NCBI RefSeq assembly: GCF_042427585.1
Contig: NZ_JBHMFC010000016.1
Location: 62,001-126,000 of the forward strand
Length of the DNA: 64,000 nt
Source of the DNA: Pseudalgibacter ostreae
GTDB taxonomy: Bacteria > Bacteroidota > Bacteroidia > Flavobacteriales > Flavobacteriaceae
Reading direction: 5' to 3'
This document shows, piece after piece, positions 18,336 to 26,831 of this stretch. The position numbers and the translations under genes are program-made. The notes under the pieces were generated by a model. The model was not told the DNA's origin and ran no database searches. It was given only the letters and a program-made list of their open reading frames with translations. Within the stretch, counting starts at the first letter, position 1, and each line of letters begins with the position of its first letter.

Positions 18336-19940
18336 TTATTCTCTTAGTCTGCGAGTATTTAGCTCCAATGTAATCTCATTTATTTTTTCTTGAGTTAAGG
18401 GGTAAAACACCATCAAGCTCGCTGCAATTATGGTAATGAGCAATGGTATCCAACTCATCAGCATGACAATTCCTGGAATAGCACCTTGAATGGCTACAGC
18501 ATCTTGCCCGCTGTAATTAAAAGCTCCCAAAACAAAACCAATAATGGCACCAGCAATACCGCCTCCAAATTTGGTAGCAAATGATCCTGCCGAGTATATA
18601 AGGCCCGTGGCCCGTCGTGAATTTTTAAATTCTGAATAATCTGCAGCATCGGCCAACATAACAAAAAACAAAGTCGCAAATATGGCAGAAGCCCATTCAG
18701 AAAGCATGCCTAACAGGAATATGATTTCGATATCACCTGGTCCACAAAAAAACAACAAAGCGTTTACGCTCCCTGAAAACAGTAAGGCAGAGATAAAGAC
18801 GTTCTTCTTGCCGAAGCGTTTTCCTAATGGGGCCGTTATCATAGCACCTGCTATAGATGCAAGCATAAGACCGATTAAAAAAGAAGCTGCTAATATCTGG
18901 TTATTCAAATAATGTGAAAAATAGATAATAACAATGCCTTGCTTTATAGAATTATAAACATTGAACAACAATCCAACTCCTAATAAAATTAACCAAGGTT
19001 TGTTTGATAATAAATCCTTAAAATCTTGTTTTAAATTGTTTTTTTGAGTTTTTGGAGGCAAAACACGTTCTTTAGTGGTGTAAAATGTAATAAACATAAA
19101 CAAGGTCAAGAATACAGACATGAGGTATATCGAGTTGCTATACCCCCGTTTTTGATCTATAATTGAAAAAGAGGCGCTCGTTAAATCACTTTCGCCTGTA
19201 ACCAAAAAAGCATATTTTTCGTTAGCCTGAACTGAAAAACTTTTTTTGTTTGAAGCTGTAGAATCTTGTTTTTTTTGAGAAGCATCTGCCCACGAAAACA
19301 AGGCAATTCCATCTTTGGTTTTAATGTTTACGCTCTCTACATCGCGGGGAACGGATACTTCAACACGATAGATATCGTTTTCCAATGGATTAAGGCTAAT
19401 ATCGGGATTTACATTTCCAAAATACATAACCAAAAACAGGAGCGCACCCTGTACAAACATACCCCCACCAAAAGCACCCACCATTCTATAAGACCCTAAA
19501 GAGGTTCGCTCTTTATCATCACCCGTCATAACGGCCATAAGCGCGCCGTAGGGAATATTATTGGCCGTATAAATTAAGGTAAAAAGGATATACGTAATGT
19601 AGGCGTATATAACTTTTCCTGTAGCACTTAAATCTGGACTAGTAAACAATAAAGATAGAATAACCCCCAAGGGAATGGCTGTCCATAAAATCCAAGGACG
19701 GAACTTACCGTATTTCGATTTGGTTCTATCGCCAATAATCCCCATTAAGACATCGCTAATCCCATCGCTAAAACGCGCGACTAAAAACAGCACGCCTACG
19801 GTTACTGGACTTAGCCCAAATACATCGGTATAAAATATAAACAAAAAAGTAGCGACACCTCTCCACGCTATATTTGCGGCTCCGTCACCTAGGGCATATC
19901 CTATTTTTTCTGAAATCAACAGTCTGTAGTTCTTCAACAA
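18336..19940 (-). CDS. GPH-family sugar:cation symporter with large periplasmic loop
   Basis: An inner-membrane MFS transporter of the glycoside-pentoside-hexuronide type, 534 residues. Typical features are the N-terminal GYALGDGAANIAWRG, the R-x-S-D-G-x-x-D motif ARFSDGISDVLMG, GDRTKSKYGKFRPW between helices 2 and 3, and NNIPYGAL. Such proteins usually have about 450-480 residues. The excess is a stretch at about residues 176-264, between predicted helices 5 and 6, which is polar, rich in beta-prone residues and placed in the periplasm. It probably imports cellobiose or a related disaccharide for the phosphorylase encoded 24 bases downstream. The function of the inserted domain is unknown to me. 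Confidence 0.9.
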   Translation of the reverse strand: MLKNYRLLISEKIGYALGDGAANIAWRGVATFLFIFYTDVFGLSPVTVGVLFLVARFSDGISDVLMGIIGDRTKSKYGKFRPWILWTAIPLGVILSLLFTSPDLSATGKVIYAYITYILFTLIYTANNIPYGALMAVMTGDDKERTSLGSYRMVGAFGGGMFVQGALLFLVMYFGNVNPDISLNPLENDIYRVEVSVPRDVESVNIKTKDGIALFSWADASQKKQDSTASNKKSFSVQANEKYAFLVTGESDLTSASFSIIDQKRGYSNSIYLMSVFLTLFMFITFYTTKERVLPPKTQKNNLKQDFKDLLSNKPWLILLGVGLLFNVYNSIKQGIVIIYFSHYLNNQILAASFLIGLMLASIAGAMITAPLGKRFGKKNVFISALLFSGSVNALLFFCGPGDIEIIFLLGMLSEWASAIFATLFFVMLADAADYSEFKNSRRATGLIYSAGSFATKFGGGIAGAIIGFVLGAFNYSGQDAVAIQGAIPGIVMLMSWIPLLITIIAASLMVFYPLTQEKINEITLELNTRRLRE

Positions 19941-19961
19941 AAGTGGTTTTTTTATTCAAAC

Positions 19962-19969
19962 CAAAATTA
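19962..19969 (-). promoter_or_regulatory. Candidate -7 element of the symporter-GH94 operon
   Basis: The minus strand reads TAATTTTG, an exact TAnnTTTG match, 22 bases upstream of the symporter ATG. A clear -33 box is not seen. Confidence 0.5.
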
Positions 19970-20238
19970 GAAAAACCTTACATACAGAGTTAAACCTTTT
20001 TTGTCATTTATGCATTCAATTAGATCATAAAAACTATTTACAGCACAAATTAAATAATCCATTTAAAAATTAGCATAATAGATGCATTAAACCCTCAATT
20101 CTTGAGTTCACCAATTATGGCGCGCCTTAACGAAACAATAGAAACCCGGTTTTTCATAACAAGACGGGGCTTTGTAGGACAAAGCGGCCTTAGGCAGTTC
20201 CCTAGATCAAAATACTCGTCTATAAATCATTCCTAAAC
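19970..20238. other. Intergenic region between the sugar locus and folK
   Basis: About 270 bases hold no open frame of interest. The stretch near 20120-20220 is richer in GC than its surroundings, but I see no tRNA, clear terminator or repeat. Confidence 0.4.
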
Positions 20239-21366
20239 CTACTCTTTGCTCACTTCTTCTAAAATCCACAAGTAATCTGCACGATTCGCTACGAAATCCC
20301 TATTCGAAATATCAATAATTTTTATATTAAAATCGGTTTGGGTTTTTAAAAACTCTAAATATCCTGCATTTATTTTTTCCAAATAATCAGTGTCGATATT
20401 TTTTTCGTAATCGCGACCACGCTTTTTAATGTTTTCTTGAAGCCGTAAGGTGTCTTGGTGTAAATAAATGTACAGGTCTGGTTTTCGTAAATCTTTATAC
20501 ATCAAATAAAACAGCTTTCGGTATAAAGCAAACTCATCCTTATTTAAAGTGATTTTAGAAAAAATAAGCGACTTAAAGACATCATAATCACTTATAACAA
20601 AATCCTTAAACAAATCAAGTTGAGATAAATCATCCGAAATTTGTTGATAGCGGTCTGCTAAAAAAGACATCTCTAGAGCAAAGGCGTACCGTTCGGCATC
20701 TTCATAAAATTTTGGCAGAAACGCGTTATCAGCAAAGCGTTCTAAAATGAGCTTAGCATTAAAATCATGCGCTATTTTTGTTGCTAAACTGGTTTTTCCA
20801 GCGCCAATATTGCCTTCTATAGCGATATAATCATATTTTGAAAGATCAAAAGCTTTACTTGGATTTTTTAACCAAATATTGATAGGCTCTAAAAGCGATG
20901 CGTCTTCACACGCCTTCAGTAAAACCGACACCTCTTTACCGTATTTTGGATGCTTAACTTTAGAAGCAATATCATGAAGAGGGAGCAACACAAATTTACG
21001 TTTGTGCATTTCAGGGTGTGGTACTTGGAGGGTTTGGCTGTCTATACATTGGTTTTCGACAAAAATGATATCCAAATCTATAATTCGAGCCTCGTAACCC
21101 TCTTTTTTTGTACGAGTGCGCCCTAAAACGATTTCAATATCCAGTAACTGCTCTAGCACGTTTTGGGGCTGTAAATCGCTTTCAAGAATCAAACAACAAT
21201 TAAAAAAATCATCACCATCAAAACCCAGTGCAGGCGATTTATAAACTTTAGAAATAAGTTTAACTGTGCCAATACGCACGTAAATAGCGTCAATGGCATC
21301 TTGCAGATTCTTAAATTTATCGCCTTTATTGCTGCCCAAAGCAATATAAAATGTGGTAGGTTGCAT
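20239..21366 (-). CDS. folK: HPPK (FolK) fused to a deoxynucleoside kinase
   Basis: The first half (residues 1-165) is 6-hydroxymethyl-7,8-dihydropterin pyrophosphokinase of folate synthesis: ALGSNKGDKFKNLQDAI, DLDIIF (residues 98-103) and PHPEMHKRKFVLLPL (117-131). The second half (about 178-375) is a deoxynucleoside kinase: P-loop IEGNIGAGKTS (183-193), the DRY-like LADRYQQI, and a lid YLHQDTLRLQENIKKRGR. So one polypeptide would serve folate synthesis and nucleoside salvage. I start at ATG 21366 (MQPTTFYIALG) because FolK proteins begin close to this motif; a longer frame to 21444 adds 26 hydrophobic residues unlike any FolK. The fusion occurs in other flavobacteria as far as I recall. Confidence 0.92.
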   Translation of the reverse strand: MQPTTFYIALGSNKGDKFKNLQDAIDAIYVRIGTVKLISKVYKSPALGFDGDDFFNCCLILESDLQPQNVLEQLLDIEIVLGRTRTKKEGYEARIIDLDIIFVENQCIDSQTLQVPHPEMHKRKFVLLPLHDIASKVKHPKYGKEVSVLLKACEDASLLEPINIWLKNPSKAFDLSKYDYIAIEGNIGAGKTSLATKIAHDFNAKLILERFADNAFLPKFYEDAERYAFALEMSFLADRYQQISDDLSQLDLFKDFVISDYDVFKSLIFSKITLNKDEFALYRKLFYLMYKDLRKPDLYIYLHQDTLRLQENIKKRGRDYEKNIDTDYLEKINAGYLEFLKTQTDFNIKIIDISNRDFVANRADYLWILEEVSKE

Positions 21367-21695
21367 CATAAGTACGGAACTCTGCAGCAAAATAACTAAA
21401 ACAATTTTTAATCCTATAAGTTTAAAGAACCTATTTATGCACAAATTTTAATCTCCCTAAGGTTTTAAAGCTGCTATAGAAGCGGTCTACATCCTATTAA
21501 ATATAGAGAAAACAACTTTTTTAAGCTTAACTCACTTTTTAGACAACCATAATTCCACCATATTGGTTAAAATTTTATTAATCTTTTTCGTTAATTAGCC
21601 TAAAATATGCTTTACACCGTATATTTCCATAAATTGTTTATTAAGACGTCTCCTTTTCTAAATTAGGATAAAATAAGACCATTAAGCCACCAACT

Positions 21696-24398
21696 ATGAA
21701 AAAGTTTTTAAAAATTACCGGAATAACCCTACTTATAATCATTGCCCTGTTAATTGCCATACCCTTTGTGTTTCAAGGACAAATTAAAGACATGGTGAAA
21801 CAAGTTATAAATCAGAATCTAAATGCTCATGTAGAGTTTAGCGATGTAAGCTTAAGCTTTATTAGGAGTTTCCCTCAAGCGCATGTGGATGTTAGCGACT
21901 TAGTAATTACCAATTTCGAACCCTTTAAAGATGAAACTTTTGCTTCTATCAAAAATATTTCCTTTACCATGTCGGTAAAAGAGCTTTTTAAAAGCGCCAG
22001 CGAGGGGCCTATAGTCATCAAGTCCATTACCGTTGATGAAGCATTATTAACACTAAAAACAGATAAATTTGGAAACAGCAATTACGACATCACTAAAGAA
22101 GACGAAGCTGCCCCAACAGAGAACGAAAGTAGCGGGTTCGCCATGGACATCCAACATTACAGCATTAAAAACAGTGCTTTAACCTATAGCGACGAGGCTT
22201 CAAAAATGCTGATAAATTTAACCGAATTAAACCATATAGGTAAAGGTATTTTCTCTGGAGACATTTCTGAATTAGACACAAATACAGATGTTAACGTTAG
22301 CTTCACCATGGATAGCACGAATTACCTAAACAGTAACCCCGTTAAACTGGATGCTATAATCGGACTAGACCTAAACAACGATATATATACATTTAAAGAG
22401 AACAAAGCACTTATAAATGCATTGCCTATTAAGTTTAATGGTTATGTGAAGCTAATAGAAGAAGGCCAAGAGATGGACATTTCCTTTGAAAACCCGGGGT
22501 CTGATTTTAAAGATTTCTTAGCACTTATTCCAGAAACCTATTCCAAAAACATTGAAAATGTTGAGACTACAGGTAGTTTTAAGATAAAAGGAATTGTAAA
22601 AGGATTGGTTTCAGAAGAAACAATTCCTAAACTAGACATTAGCATCACCTCCAACAATGCGTCGTTTAAATACCCAGACCTCCCAAAAGGGATTAAAGAT
22701 ATTAGCATCAACACCCTTATAAAGAATGAGACAGGCTATATGGACGACACCTATGTGGATATAAAAACGCTCGATTTTAAAATCGACAATGATGCTTTCA
22801 AATCATCTGCTACTATAAAAAACATGACTAAAAACATGGTGGTGGATGCAAATATTGATGGGATTTTAAATTTAGCTAATCTTACAAAAGCATATCCCAT
22901 TGCATTAGACAATGAGCTTACAGGTATCTTAAAAGCAAAGATACATACAGCTTTCGATATGAATGCTATTGAAACGAATGCATATGAACGCATTAAAGCT
23001 GATGGCAACGCAAGCATAACAGGGTTCGTTTTCTCGTCAGAAGACCTTGCTAATCCCATACAGATATCTCAAGCAGCTATGAGTTTCTCGCCACAAACAG
23101 TTTCTTTAAATACCTTTCACGCTAAAACAGGGGAAAGTGATTTAAAAGCAAGTGGATCCATCCACAATCTAATCGGTTTTTTATTAAGCAGTAAGGCTAC
23201 CTTAAAAGGAAACTTTAGCATGGACTCAAACCTGTTCAAGGTAAGCGATTTTATGGCTGAAGACAAGGTAAGTACAACTACCGATAACAAAGGCACAACA
23301 GCCCCTTCAGAATCTTTAAAAATCCCAGCTTTTTTAGATTGCACGATCAAAGCAAATGCCAAAACGGTAGTGTACGATAACTTAAATTTAAAAAATGTTT
23401 CTGGAATCTTACATATAAAGGACCAACAGGTTACTCTTGAAAATTTAACCTCCCAAATATTTGATGGTGCTTTAGCTGTTTCTGGCGATATCTCGACTAA
23501 AAATGAAACGCCTACATTTCATATGAATTTAAATGCTGATGGATTTGATATTGCTAAATCATTTAAAGATCTAGAACTGCTTCAAAACCTAGCACCGATA
23601 GCTAAATTATTTCATGGAAAATTGAATACGACGATTAATTTATCTGGCCAACTAGATAAAGACTCTTCCCCTATATTAAGTACTGTTTCCGGTAGCGCAT
23701 TAGCCCAATTGCTCACTACGAAAATAGATGCCGAACAAAGCCCCTTACTAAACAAATTACAAGACGCTTTAAGTTTTATAGAATTTGACAAACTGGATTT
23801 AAAAGATTTAAAAACAAAACTCGAATTTGCTAATGGGAAAGTAAGCGTACAGCCTTTCGATTTAAAATACAAAGATATAGGGATTACGGTTTCAGGAGCC
23901 CATGGCTTTGACAAAAGCATAAATTACAGCGCTATATTTAATGTTCCGGCAAAATATTTGGGTAGCGATATAAATAGGCTTATTGGAAAAATAAATGACA
24001 ATGAGGTTAATAACATGAGCATTCCTATTACAGCAAACATTGGTGGAAGTGTTACAAGCCCTTCTGTTAAAACCGATTTCACTAGTGGCGTGAGTAATTT
24101 AACCAAACAACTCGTGGAAATTGAAAAACAAAAACTATTGAGCCAGGGAACAGATAAAGTGAAAGATTTAATAGGCGGCATTCTTGGCGGAAATAAAACC
24201 AAAACAGATTCCATAAAAGAACAACAAAACAATTCGGTACAAAATGTGCTTAAAGATATTATGAGCAACAAATCTAAATCCGATACTACTAGCGTTAAAA
24301 AAGATTCTATAAAAACCAATACCACCAAAGATGCTGTAAAAAACGTTTTGGGCGGATTATTAGGAGGGAAAAAGAAAGCAAATGATACGGTAAAGTAG
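21696..24398 (+). CDS. AsmA-family envelope protein
   Basis: A 900-residue protein with one N-terminal membrane helix (residues 4-26) and a long periplasmic region rich in beta strands. The N-terminal AsmA-like part reads GQIKDMVKQVINQNLNAHVEF and FPQAHVDVSDLVI; the AsmA C-terminal-like part is near residues 560-800 (NVSGILHIKDQQVTLENL, FDGALAVSGDI). AsmA-like proteins are related to bridge-like lipid carriers between the two membranes, so a role in phospholipid transport to the outer membrane is inferred. The last 80 residues are low-complexity, with GGILGGNKTK and GGLLGGKKK and two DSIK segments. It is a single gene with a strong terminator. Confidence 0.87.
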   Translation: MKKFLKITGITLLIIIALLIAIPFVFQGQIKDMVKQVINQNLNAHVEFSDVSLSFIRSFPQAHVDVSDLVITNFEPFKDETFASIKNISFTMSVKELFKSASEGPIVIKSITVDEALLTLKTDKFGNSNYDITKEDEAAPTENESSGFAMDIQHYSIKNSALTYSDEASKMLINLTELNHIGKGIFSGDISELDTNTDVNVSFTMDSTNYLNSNPVKLDAIIGLDLNNDIYTFKENKALINALPIKFNGYVKLIEEGQEMDISFENPGSDFKDFLALIPETYSKNIENVETTGSFKIKGIVKGLVSEETIPKLDISITSNNASFKYPDLPKGIKDISINTLIKNETGYMDDTYVDIKTLDFKIDNDAFKSSATIKNMTKNMVVDANIDGILNLANLTKAYPIALDNELTGILKAKIHTAFDMNAIETNAYERIKADGNASITGFVFSSEDLANPIQISQAAMSFSPQTVSLNTFHAKTGESDLKASGSIHNLIGFLLSSKATLKGNFSMDSNLFKVSDFMAEDKVSTTTDNKGTTAPSESLKIPAFLDCTIKANAKTVVYDNLNLKNVSGILHIKDQQVTLENLTSQIFDGALAVSGDISTKNETPTFHMNLNADGFDIAKSFKDLELLQNLAPIAKLFHGKLNTTINLSGQLDKDSSPILSTVSGSALAQLLTTKIDAEQSPLLNKLQDALSFIEFDKLDLKDLKTKLEFANGKVSVQPFDLKYKDIGITVSGAHGFDKSINYSAIFNVPAKYLGSDINRLIGKINDNEVNNMSIPITANIGGSVTSPSVKTDFTSGVSNLTKQLVEIEKQKLLSQGTDKVKDLIGGILGGNKTKTDSIKEQQNNSVQNVLKDIMSNKSKSDTTSVKKDSIKTNTTKDAVKNVLGGLLGGKKKANDTVK

Positions 24399-24422
24399 TT
24401 TTTTACTCTTACTTTAAAAAAA

Positions 24423-24461
24423 AGCATAAGCAACAGAAAATCTGTTGCTTATGCTTTTTTT
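24423..24461 (+). terminator. Terminator of the AsmA-like gene
   Basis: A perfect 14-bp stem (AGCATAAGCAACAG at 24423-24436, complement at 24442-24455) with a 5-base loop is followed by six T residues, 24 bases after the stop codon. Confidence 0.9.
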
Positions 24462-24665
24462 ATTTAAAATCCACTTCATTTTTTCGATATTTCATAAAAA
24501 AATGTTAAAATATAATCAATTTTAATGAGTTTTACATGATTTATTAAATAAATATGCCACTTTATTAGGTTTATCTAATAATAAGGTTAGATTATACCTT
24601 GGTCGAATTTATACCTTCTTAACAATCAAAAAGATAGTGATGAAGGTTCACTTTAAAAATTATAC

Positions 24666-25529
24666 ATGAGGCAATTAAAAATCACGAAGCAAGTTACTAA
24701 TAGAGAGTCTAAGTCTTTAGATAAATACTTACAAGATATTAGTAAAATCCCTTTGATAACCGCCGAAGAGGAGGTTGAATTGGCACAGCTTATCCGTACG
24801 GGTGACCAAAAAGCTTTGGATACCCTTACTACTGCTAACTTGCGTTTTGTAGTTTCAGTTTCGAAACAATATCAAAACCAAGGACTGTCGTTGCCTGACT
24901 TAATTAACGAAGGCAATGCTGGCTTGGTAAAAGCGGCCAAACGTTTTGATGAAACCAGGGGTTTTAAGTTTATTTCTTATGCCGTTTGGTGGATTAGACA
25001 AGCAATTCTTCAAGCTTTAGCAGAACAATCTCGAATAGTTAGATTACCTTTGAACAAAATTGGCGCTATTAACAAAATTAATAAGGCGTACTCATTTTTA
25101 GAGCAAACGCATGAAAGAGCGCCAAGTGCTGAGGAAATAGCTCATAGTCTGGACTTTACAGAAAGTAACGTTAAACAGTCGTTGAGAATTTCGGGAAGAC
25201 ATGTGTCCATGGACGCTCCGTTAAAAGAAGGTGAAACCTCTAATTTATACGATGTTATAAATACAGATGAATCACCGAGGCCGGATTCTGGCTTAATGAA
25301 AATTTCTTTAAACACGGAAGTTAATCGTGCTTTAGATACATTGTCGGAAAGAGAAGCGGAGGTTATCCGTCACTTTTTTGGCATTAGTAGAGAGCAACCT
25401 ATGAGTTTAGAGGAAATAGGGGACTCTTTTGGCTTAACACGCGAGCGTGTAAGACAAATTAAAGAGAAAGCAATTAGAAGATTGCGGCACACCTCAAAAA
25501 GTAAAGTATTAAAAACGTATTTAGGATAG
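24666..25529 (+). CDS. rpoD: Primary RNA polymerase sigma factor RpoD/SigA
   Basis: The 287-residue housekeeping sigma factor of Bacteroidota, which lacks the long region 1.1 of the E. coli protein. Region 1.2 is DKYLQDISKIPLITAEEEVELAQLI (the segment after residue 18), region 2 contains FISYAVWWIRQAILQAL, region 3 APSAEEIAHSLDF, and region 4.2 has the -33-binding helix SLEEIGDSFGLTRERVRQIKEKA in its usual form. It sets the TTTG/TAnnTTTG promoters seen across this window. The gene is followed after 36 bases by rpsU on the same strand. A small hairpin encloses its stop codon. Confidence 0.97.
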   Translation: MRQLKITKQVTNRESKSLDKYLQDISKIPLITAEEEVELAQLIRTGDQKALDTLTTANLRFVVSVSKQYQNQGLSLPDLINEGNAGLVKAAKRFDETRGFKFISYAVWWIRQAILQALAEQSRIVRLPLNKIGAINKINKAYSFLEQTHERAPSAEEIAHSLDFTESNVKQSLRISGRHVSMDAPLKEGETSNLYDVINTDESPRPDSGLMKISLNTEVNRALDTLSEREAEVIRHFFGISREQPMSLEEIGDSFGLTRERVRQIKEKAIRRLRHTSKSKVLKTYLG

Positions 25530-25536
25530 TCCTAAA
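25520..25536 (+). other. Hairpin around the rpoD stop codon
   Basis: TTTAGGA and TCCTAAA form a perfect 7-bp stem whose 3-base loop is the TAG stop codon of rpoD. There is no T-tract, so it is not a classical terminator. It may stabilise or separate the rpoD and rpsU messages. Confidence 0.4.
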
Positions 25537-25565
25537 ACGTATCATCCATAATTTAAAACTAATAC

Positions 25566-25760
25566 ATGCTAAAAATCATTGTAAAAGAAGGCGAAAACAT
25601 AGAACGCGCATTAAAACGTTACAAACGTAAACACAGAAACATTAAAGTAATGCAAAACCTAAGAGAAGGTCAATTTTTCACAAAACCATCTGTTAGAAAG
25701 CGTCGCGAAAATCAAAAAGCAGCTTACATACAAAATTTAAGAGACCAAGAAAATATTTAA
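25566..25760 (+). CDS. rpsU: Small ribosomal subunit protein bS21
   Basis: A 64-residue basic protein. The N-terminus MLKIIVKEGENIERALKRYK and the RREFFxKPSxRKR-like segment (GQFFTKPSVRKRRENQKAA) are typical of bS21 in Bacteroidota. In this phylum bS21 helps hide the anti-Shine-Dalgarno end of 16S rRNA in the 30S subunit. The 20 bases before the ATG contain no Shine-Dalgarno sequence. It follows rpoD by 36 bases and has its own downstream terminator. Confidence 0.96.
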   Translation: MLKIIVKEGENIERALKRYKRKHRNIKVMQNLREGQFFTKPSVRKRRENQKAAYIQNLRDQENI

Positions 25761-25778
25761 AACGTCTTATACCCATTA

Positions 25779-25819
25779 CAACAAAATCACCACATGCATA
25801 TGTCGTGATTTTGTTGTTT
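25779..25819 (+). terminator. Terminator downstream of rpsU
   Basis: A perfect 12-bp stem (CAACAAAATCAC at 25779-25790 with its complement at 25805-25816) encloses a 14-base loop. Only a short T stretch follows, so efficiency is uncertain. Confidence 0.65.
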
Positions 25820-25993
25820 CCACTGGGAAAGATCTTAAATATATTTTAAAAAATGCTGTTGGACGTAATGTCTGCAAATATCTTATGCAATTTAAACAGT
25901 ACGTTTAGGCAAAGTCCATCTCTGCCAAAAAGCTTAAGATGCTGTTGGAAGTAATAAGTTAGAAGCTTTCTCCTTATAGCGTAAACGAAAATT

Positions 25994-26788
25994 TTACAGT
26001 ATGGAAAGATCTACTACTAGGCCTTCATTACTGCGAATATTAAAAACTGTATCATCTTCAAAAATAAGATACTGTCCTTTTAAACCCACTAATTTACCAG
26101 AATAGTTTTGGCTTTTAATCAGGTTCAAACTCTTTGGTTTTTCAGGATATCTTTGCACGGGGAACTCCAAGATTGTCTCCGTATTATTTTCAATAAAATA
26201 CTCTTTTGCTTCATTAGGGATATATGGCTTTAAGCGCTCACGCCATTCCAAAAGGTTTTCATCTACAACCTCATTTTTCAACATTGTTCTCCAATTGGTC
26301 TTATCGGCAACATAATCTTTTAAAGCCACTTCTGTAATGCCTGCCAAATACCGATTTGGCACCTCTACAATTTCAATAGCTTCATGTGCCCCTTGATCGA
26401 TCCATCGTGTAGGCACTTGGCTTTTTCGCGTAACACCAACTTTCACATTACTTGAATTTGCCAAATACACAATATGAGGCTGTAATTGTACTTTTTTCTC
26501 ATAAACCAAATCGCGATCTTCTTTTTCCAAATGTGCAGTGCTCAATTCTGGACGCATAATCCAATCTGCAGCCTGTGGAATATCAAAAAAACAAGTTTTA
26601 CAAAAGCCTTGTCTATAAATCGGTTTATCCAGTTCACAGTTCAAACATTGGTACTTTACAAATTGAATATGAATGGTTTTGCCCAACAATTGGTTCATAT
26701 TTAAAAAGTCAGATTCAAACACTAAATAGTATTGAATAGGACTTAAAAATTCTGTTTCCATTTTTGTCAAAACACCTTGGTAGGTCAT
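25994..26788 (-). CDS. DUF2797 family protein
   Basis: A 264-residue cytoplasmic protein of unknown function. Two CxxC pairs, CLNC at residues 46-49 and CKTC (in GFCKTCFFDIP) at about 63-66, form a likely zinc site. The middle part contains HIVYLANSSNVKVGVTRKSQVPTRWIDQGA, a stretch that recalls GIY-YIG-type folds (the residues IVYLAN and VKVGVT), but the catalytic residues are not certain. It is divergent from the GH3-type acyl-adenylating gene, with only 43 bases between the two starts, so their promoters overlap. Confidence 0.85.
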   Translation of the reverse strand: MTYQGVLTKMETEFLSPIQYYLVFESDFLNMNQLLGKTIHIQFVKYQCLNCELDKPIYRQGFCKTCFFDIPQAADWIMRPELSTAHLEKEDRDLVYEKKVQLQPHIVYLANSSNVKVGVTRKSQVPTRWIDQGAHEAIEIVEVPNRYLAGITEVALKDYVADKTNWRTMLKNEVVDENLLEWRERLKPYIPNEAKEYFIENNTETILEFPVQRYPEKPKSLNLIKSQNYSGKLVGLKGQYLIFEDDTVFNIRSNEGLVVDLSIL

Positions 26789-26831
26789 AAAAAAAAGTGT
26801 TATTTTTAAAGTCTTAAAGATAAAAATAAAT

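Noticed and set aside
21367..21444. Longer FolK start at 21444
   Set aside because: The added 26 residues are hydrophobic and unlike FolK N-termini, which begin a few residues before the ALGSN motif.
23924..24433. 169-codon open frame on the minus strand, opposite the end of the AsmA-like gene
   Set aside because: It lies antisense to a well-supported gene, is Phe/Leu/Ser-rich like a reverse-strand shadow, and starts inside a terminator hairpin.
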